A stretch of 64,000 nucleotides of DNA from Sanderia malayensis (lineage: Eukaryota > Cnidaria > Scyphozoa > Semaeostomeae > Pelagiidae), in NCBI GenBank assembly GCA_013076295.1, contig RQOL01000855.1, positions 3,162,001 through 3,226,000 on the forward strand, read 5' to 3'. The notes beneath the pieces were generated by a model, which was not told the DNA's origin, made no database searches, and saw only the letters and a list, made by a program, of their open reading frames with translations. Positions 58,726 through 64,000 of this stretch are shown one piece after another (the stretch's first letter is position 1; each line of letters starts with the position of its first letter). The translations under genes were made by a program, and so were the position numbers.

Positions 58726-60309
58726 TTAAATATACGTCTCCCTGTCTGGATCTTGCGCTTGCACGGCCGGCTTTGCGGAATCATTGTCTTCCAGTGGAGG
58801 GTCGCTGTTGGCAGAGAATCTCACTGATAATTTCCCCGCATCCCGCTTCGCCGCTTGCCGTATCAACGGGGAATCGGGGACGCGCGCGGCGTATTTCTCC
58901 CAAGAATTCTTGAAACCGACTTTCTCATCATTCTCGTCGTCAATTCTTTCCACTCGCGTCTGGCTACGACAGGACGGTGACCTTGAGACAGCTGAGAAGA
59001 AGTGGTCGTCCTTGTTTATCTTGAAACACCTGGTTATGGAGCGAAAACGCTTGCGAAACCCGTCGCGGAACTCCTTCGACACGATGTAGTAGATGAAAGG
59101 ATTGCTACACGAGTTAGTGATCATGATCACGCCGGCTACCTCCATGTAAGTGTAGATGTGTGGTATCTTTGAGATGTCCATGACCAACGAAAGAAATCGT
59201 ATGAGATTCCAAGGCAGCATGAGCAGGGCGAACGTGACGACGACCGGCGCAAGCAGTGTCAACGCACGCTTGATGCCCATCACGCGGCTGTCTATACCGC
59301 ATGGTTTAATGTTGTTGTTGCGTCCGCCCCTGAGCCATTCGTATTTGAGCGTCTTGTTCAGGTACGTTCTAATGCGTAGATACGTGAATAGGATGACGGA
59401 CAGTGGTAAGATGTACCAGGTGATCTGTACAATTTGGTAGACCTCTCTGTACTCATCTGACGGCCATTTTGAAATGCATTTGCGAACGGTCATGAATTGC
59501 TGATCGACGCTGCCATCACTGCTACCGTTTGGCATAGAAAAGCCGTTCAATGTTCCATTCAATTGACGCAATACCATTGTGCCAACCGTACTGTTCAGTT
59601 GCATCGCTATTTCCATCATTACAGTCGCATTACCGTTGCCTTGAAGATCAGCGTGGAACCCTTGGGTACTGTTGCTGCTGTTGTAGTAGCCTGGTATCGA
59701 CACATTTGGATTGGGAATGGGAATATGGGCGGACAACAGCTGAAGGACCCAGCACAGGGGAGCCGAGATGATACCCAACGCTACAATCCATATTGTCATC
59801 ATTGCTATTTTGGCATGTGTGAATGTCATATGCGTTGTCATCGAGTGCAATATCATGCGATATCGATAGACGGCAATGGCAGTGATACAACCCATCGACA
59901 CTCCGTAGAAACAATCAGATACTGCTGGCAATACTTTGCACATTACATTACCGAATGGCCAGTTTGTCTCTTGTCGGACGATTGTCAGCGGGTAGCATAT
60001 GGACAGCACGAGTATGTCGGCGATGGCGAGGTTCATCAGGAACAGATTGGCTATAGTGTACATCTTCTTGGCGCTGGCAATGATGAAACAGACGCAAACA
60101 TTGCCCACAATGCCAACCAGCGCCACGCAGCCCATGAGTATGTACAAGGCGAGTCGTAGATTTTCGTTCATTGGCTCTGGTCGGCTTTTGGCCAGGCTTG
60201 TTGTCGGCCATGAGTGATTTGTTGCGTTGCTGGTCATGTTGTTAAAGGTCGTACTGTTGTTGTTTTCGAAGAAGAAACTCGACGCATTATTCGGCATGAA
60301 GTGCTCCAT
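58726..60309 (-). CDS. Class A (rhodopsin-like) GPCR, neuropeptide-receptor type, intronless
   Basis: A single frame of 527 aa from ATG 60309. The N-terminus has several sequons (NAS, NMT, NAT, NHS). TM1 has GIVGN (Asn70), TM2 LAIAD (Asp98), TM3 starts at Cys124, TM4 has Trp174, TM7 ends NPFIYY (403-408), then an amphipathic helix 8 (FRDGFRKRF). Cys278 in loop ECL2 should pair with Cys124. Departures: DRY is YRY (148-150), and the TM6 CWxP is LMLP (363-366). ECL2 is about 95 residues and carries at least six sequons. Intracellular loops are basic. This fits a peptide receptor at the plasma membrane coupling to G proteins; the ligand cannot be assigned. Lack of introns in the coding region is common for invertebrate class A GPCR expansions. 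Confidence 0.9.
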   Translation of the reverse strand: MEHFMPNNASSFFFENNNSTTFNNMTSNATNHSWPTTSLAKSRPEPMNENLRLALYILMGCVALVGIVGNVCVCFIIASAKKMYTIANLFLMNLAIADILVLSICYPLTIVRQETNWPFGNVMCKVLPAVSDCFYGVSMGCITAIAVYRYRMILHSMTTHMTFTHAKIAMMTIWIVALGIISAPLCWVLQLLSAHIPIPNPNVSIPGYYNSSNSTQGFHADLQGNGNATVMMEIAMQLNSTVGTMVLRQLNGTLNGFSMPNGSSDGSVDQQFMTVRKCISKWPSDEYREVYQIVQITWYILPLSVILFTYLRIRTYLNKTLKYEWLRGGRNNNIKPCGIDSRVMGIKRALTLLAPVVVTFALLMLPWNLIRFLSLVMDISKIPHIYTYMEVAGVIMITNSCSNPFIYYIVSKEFRDGFRKRFRSITRCFKINKDDHFFSAVSRSPSCRSQTRVERIDDENDEKVGFKNSWEKYAARVPDSPLIRQAAKRDAGKLSVRFSANSDPPLEDNDSAKPAVQAQDPDRETYI

Positions 60310-63300
60310 TCTCGGTGAAATGTCGAAAGCGGTGTCGATTTGTGACTGTGATTTGAGCCCAGATTCAGATGTAACAGTACAGTGCAGGTAGAATGGGTCG
60401 AATAAGCACTTTTGCGATGTTAACTGAAATATGCGACAGAATTTTCACAAACTTTGTTTTCAAAGCAACAGTTTTCTAGTCGAGGATTTTTCGTTCACAA
60501 ATAGCATTGACCCAGTGCTTTCACTCTTTGCAACTTCTTGTATATCTTGAAAGTAACAAAGAGATAATATATAGAAGGAGGAGAAATCTCTTAATCACCT
60601 GTAATATTGCTGTGCTGATTTATATTGTCATGATGATTTTTACAGTTTAACAAGGCAATCAGCAACCAAGGTGCGATATTTTTCTGATTAGCCAAGGGGG
60701 ATGGCAGTGTAGCTGGTACCACTGAACAAGTTGCAAGAGTATATAGGGCTCGTTCACACCTATAGACGTGCTCATTATAGTCAGCTGAGCTTGCTGAAAT
60801 CATTAATAACTATACATATAACAAGCATCAATCGTATGACACACTTCAAGAGCATTCAATTAGAAAAGAAACAAATACACGTTAATTATTGAAGCCTTAC
60901 CCGTTCCGACAAATATTCTCCTTGCCTGCTAATAGATTTGACAGTCGGTGTGAGAAATAGTCTTGGTTCAGTGTAAGCTCCAAATTGAATTGCTGAAATA
61001 TCCTCCAGTTGTCTTATGGATCAGTGACTACTCCTCTCTCTCCTTTGAGGTTTTCAGACAAATGCACCTCTATTGTGTGTCTTCCTTCGTTGTGTGTTCC
61101 TTCGTGATCACAGTTATTTGTATATAATCGTTTATCCACCAACGCACTGACCACGTTATCTAGAAATGAGAAATGGTTTTGATAGTATTATTACTCTAAT
61201 GAAAGGGCAATCCGGTAGCACTTCTGGTAGTGATATGGATGTTTAACCGCACGAATTCCACGTGTCGTTGGGCGTGTGCTCATGCTCGTGACTCCTTTTC
61301 TCGTCGAAGTTGTAAAGTGAGAAAGAGATTCGCTTGAGCTTGCTGCGTGGACACTGAGCACACTTTTTAGCACTGATACCTATTCTCAAAAAACCCTGTA
61401 TAGGTGTAGGTGAATTTGTGGAAAATCACGGTTTTAAAGTGAAGTACATATACACTCAAATCTGCATAGTTCGAGCTCATGTAACTCGAACTTTATCTAG
61501 TTAATTCGAACGAAATTCTCCATCCCTTCAAAGATCACTAATGAATCAATTAATATCAAACAAACCTCTGTAATTCGAACTTTTTGTAAGTCGAACATTT
61601 TCACGCTTTCCCAGGGTGTTCGAATCAGATAGAGCTGACCGTAAATGAATAATATTACCAAGCCACAATTTGAATTTGTGAGCCACCTTAAGAAGCGCGG
61701 GTATACAGTGAAATGCTTTCATTTTAACAAGCTAAACAGATCACAATGTTGGCTATTTGCTTATTGAAAAGCCAATTACCAATAGCAAAAAGGCTTTGGA
61801 GAATCGGAGCCATAATGTCTCAAATCGTGATTGTAATCCGCTGTGGCCTTGAGCGACAATTTAAAATATCGATTATCTTTCATGATGTATATAGAGTTCA
61901 AAAGTTGTTTTTTCTAATAAATCATTACACCCTATCCTGAGTTATTAGGAGAATATATAGCTGAAAACTTTCAGATTTACTGTTGTTCAAATCCAGGAAT
62001 ATTTCTTGCTTTTGCCTGTGATACAAATGAGCTTGATTGATCGTGGCAGAAATTTAATTATAGTCGACGGAACTTGGAATTAGGCTAAATTGGGCTGCGT
62101 ATCTTAAAACTATGCTGTATGGCGTCTAAGCAGTCTGTCTAAAGTAGATAAGAAAACGTATGTCATGAACTTTGTAAAGAGCTGAAATGAGATGAAATTA
62201 CCGAAGATATAAAGCAGTTTGTAAATATTTTAGGGCTGTATTTTTGTCTGAAAAAGAACTTTCAGCTACATACCTCAATGTTACATTCGCCGCTCGAAAT
62301 CGTATACCTGAGTGGTCTTCCCGACTCTTTTCAATTACTCACACACGCAAATTTTAGGGCAGCTTGATAGCTCTGGCGTATACGACAGTTTTACTACTTG
62401 TAGTTTTTGATTTGGACTGATTCCTCTTCGGGAATATTGGCTCGCAAAACTTTGGCACGGATGAGAGACGGTAACAAAGCTAGCGATCAAAACACATCCT
62501 CTCAACAGATAAGCCTGTGTGTTTTTGTTTTTAATCCAGTTGGAAAAACAACAAGCTTAATCATTTTTTGTTCGTAATTCTAATGCAATAATATGTCCAG
62601 AAATGTTAAATGTCTTTAATCGTTTTTCATCAACAAACAGATTCATTTAATTGAATGAAATTAATAAACGACGTTATGTTTAAGCTGCGGTGAGTGCAAC
62701 AGGAAAGTTCACAACGACCCTTTTAGGCTTATTGAGCTGCATGGGAGCTTTACGAATAATACCACATCAGATATTGGTATTCAAGCACACTGAAAAATGC
62801 ATATTTTGTCTATCGTGTTTATCGCTTATCTCAGCATAGCATAACGACGATATAGCGTGTATAACAGTAAGTACAGTTTTGGCACAATGCTGAATCAGGA
62901 ATAATTGCGTCCTGTTCTTACTCAACTAAGCACGTTAGATGCTTCTTTTAGCGTCAAAGCCAATTCAGAAAACACCATTAAAGCAATTACTAGCTGTATT
63001 AAGTGGAACAAAGCAATGCTACGCTTTAGATTCTAATCAGTCCACGATCAAATATGTTCATCAATGTTTTTGTCTGAAGCAAAGAATTCTGAGGATAGGC
63101 ACATAGAATATCATGTTTAATTTTACAACTCAACATTGAAGTGCTGTTTACAGAGAAAACAAAACAGCTTCAAAATAAACTTTTGCCCGCATTGAACCAA
63201 AGTCTGCCCCTAACCAAAAATGGGTGCACCCCTGGCCTCTCACTGATGTCAAAGCATTTCTTATTGAAGAGACAAGGGTCCAATAATGCAAAATCACCAT

Positions 63301-64000
63301 TCTCGTATACTCTACCACGAAATTTTGATGCTATAATTTCTGTTTATCCTGCCTCGTGCTTTCTATGTGCCTGCTAACATGCATGTCATCTACATGTTCA
63401 CATGGGATATTGCAAGTCTTATTAAAATTTGATCGATATATTACATGTTCCACAGCCTGTGTTTACACTAACGGCTTAGCTTATCGTGCTAATCAAACGA
63501 CCATAATATGGATATTGCTACATTTGAAGCCTTCTCATTAGTACATTCGTATATTCTTCTACGAACTTCAAGCAACGATGAGCAACGATATGTGTTACAT
63601 TGCAGTTCATCTAGGTGTTTTAAGATTCAGAATAATTAAAAAGTATGATGTGCCTTGCCATGAATTCAAACTTTTCAAATTAAGCCGATTCCTCGTCTGT
63701 CGCTTCAACGAGCTCTGCCATGTTAGTTGATAAAAACAGTTTAAATAAAAAATAAACAACATGCAACAACGAAAATCAACAATGCTTAAAATAGAAAACA
63801 ATGTGTTCTTACTGGTTTGGTTGCTTCGAATAAAACCTGATCGTTCAGATTGTTTTCGTTGGTTTATTTCGTTGAGTTCGATGAAGACACTGTTAATGAT
63901 AATTTTGGTAGCCACATCAGTGCACAGATGAGATGTTTTACTTTATTAACTCACCGCATACGATATTGGTCGTGATTGGATGAAGAATGCCATTCAACAA
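60310..64000. other. Interval upstream of the GPCR, no firm gene
   Basis: Apart from a weak two-exon candidate at 63680-63889, I see only short featureless frames. Repeated TTCGAAC / GTTCGA words at 61450-61640 suggest a decayed MITE like that at 12906-13016. The GPCR promoter and any 5' UTR exons should be in this interval. Confidence 0.6.
63680..63889 (-). CDS. Possible 3' end of a gene running off the right edge
   Basis: Two minus-strand segments, 63889-63813 and 63714-63680, join at GTAAGA...AG in phase 1. They read VFIELNEINQRKQSERSGFI, then RSNQTKLVEATDEESA and stop. The donor is good and the acceptor moderate. No family recognised, and the upstream exon would be outside the window. 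It may be chance. Confidence 0.25.

Noticed and set aside
61191..61373. Minus-strand 60-codon frame upstream of the GPCR
   Set aside because: No family, no splice continuity with the GPCR start; chance-length frame.

Overview
The window is metazoan nuclear DNA. It is AT-rich, with densely packed intron-bearing genes, short GT-AG introns, AATAAA signals, MITEs and tRNA-derived SINEs. Clear animal orthologues (LRRC72, NAE1, GLB1-like, GT31 glycosyltransferases, an ELAV-type RRM copy, a class A GPCR) fit an invertebrate. The intronless neuropeptide-type GPCR and the compact gene layout are cnidarian- or other early-branching-like, but the species cannot be fixed from sequence alone. I traced the main gene models exon by exon, requiring splice sites and codon phase to agree.

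Left part (0.15-13.6 kb): LRRC72 (minus, 8 exons) and NAE1 (plus, 20 exons) lie head-to-head over a 409-bp shared promoter. A secreted GH35 beta-galactosidase-like enzyme (plus, 10 exons) follows; several galactose-pocket residues are substituted. Its introns and flanks hold a MITE, a 26-bp minisatellite, tRNA-derived SINEs and an unnamed dispersed repeat.

Centre (14.4-42.6 kb), the striking region: three adjacent genes encode very large low-complexity proteins, two with a clear signal peptide. (A) Minus 14358-23830 (5' exon not found), about 2,550+ residues: ILEI/FAM3-like domain, then about 1,600 residues of Gly-rich silk-like sequence, a second ILEI domain, an Asp/Glu-rich region and a Lys/Arg-rich tail. 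(B) Minus 25405-32780, 1,759 residues: signal peptide, acidic Ser/Asn region with an internally duplicated module, a complete C-type lectin domain, GPAGGGMQ octapeptide repeats, a four-Cys module, a Gly-rich stretch and a basic tail. (C) Plus 34798-42584, 2,153 residues: signal peptide, Pro/Lys region with a KPDKPVGELG decapeptide array, an ILEI domain, then a long polar region with a duplicated CxxC...CxxC module. The three ILEI domains share intron positions and phases (1-0-1). B and C are divergent over 2.0 kb. I infer a locus for co-secreted structural material (matrix, mucus, cuticle, capsule or adhesive).

Right part (42.6-64 kb): two tandem type II membrane GT31 glycosyltransferases (minus); a repeat-rich gap with a SINE and a truncated MITE; a frameshifted intronless ELAV-like pseudogene; a coiled-coil gene whose body is a 42-bp (14-residue) tandem array of about 70 units; a full-length MITE; an intronless class A GPCR (minus) with an unusually long glycosylated second extracellular loop; and about 3.7 kb with no convincing gene apart from a possible partial gene at the right edge.
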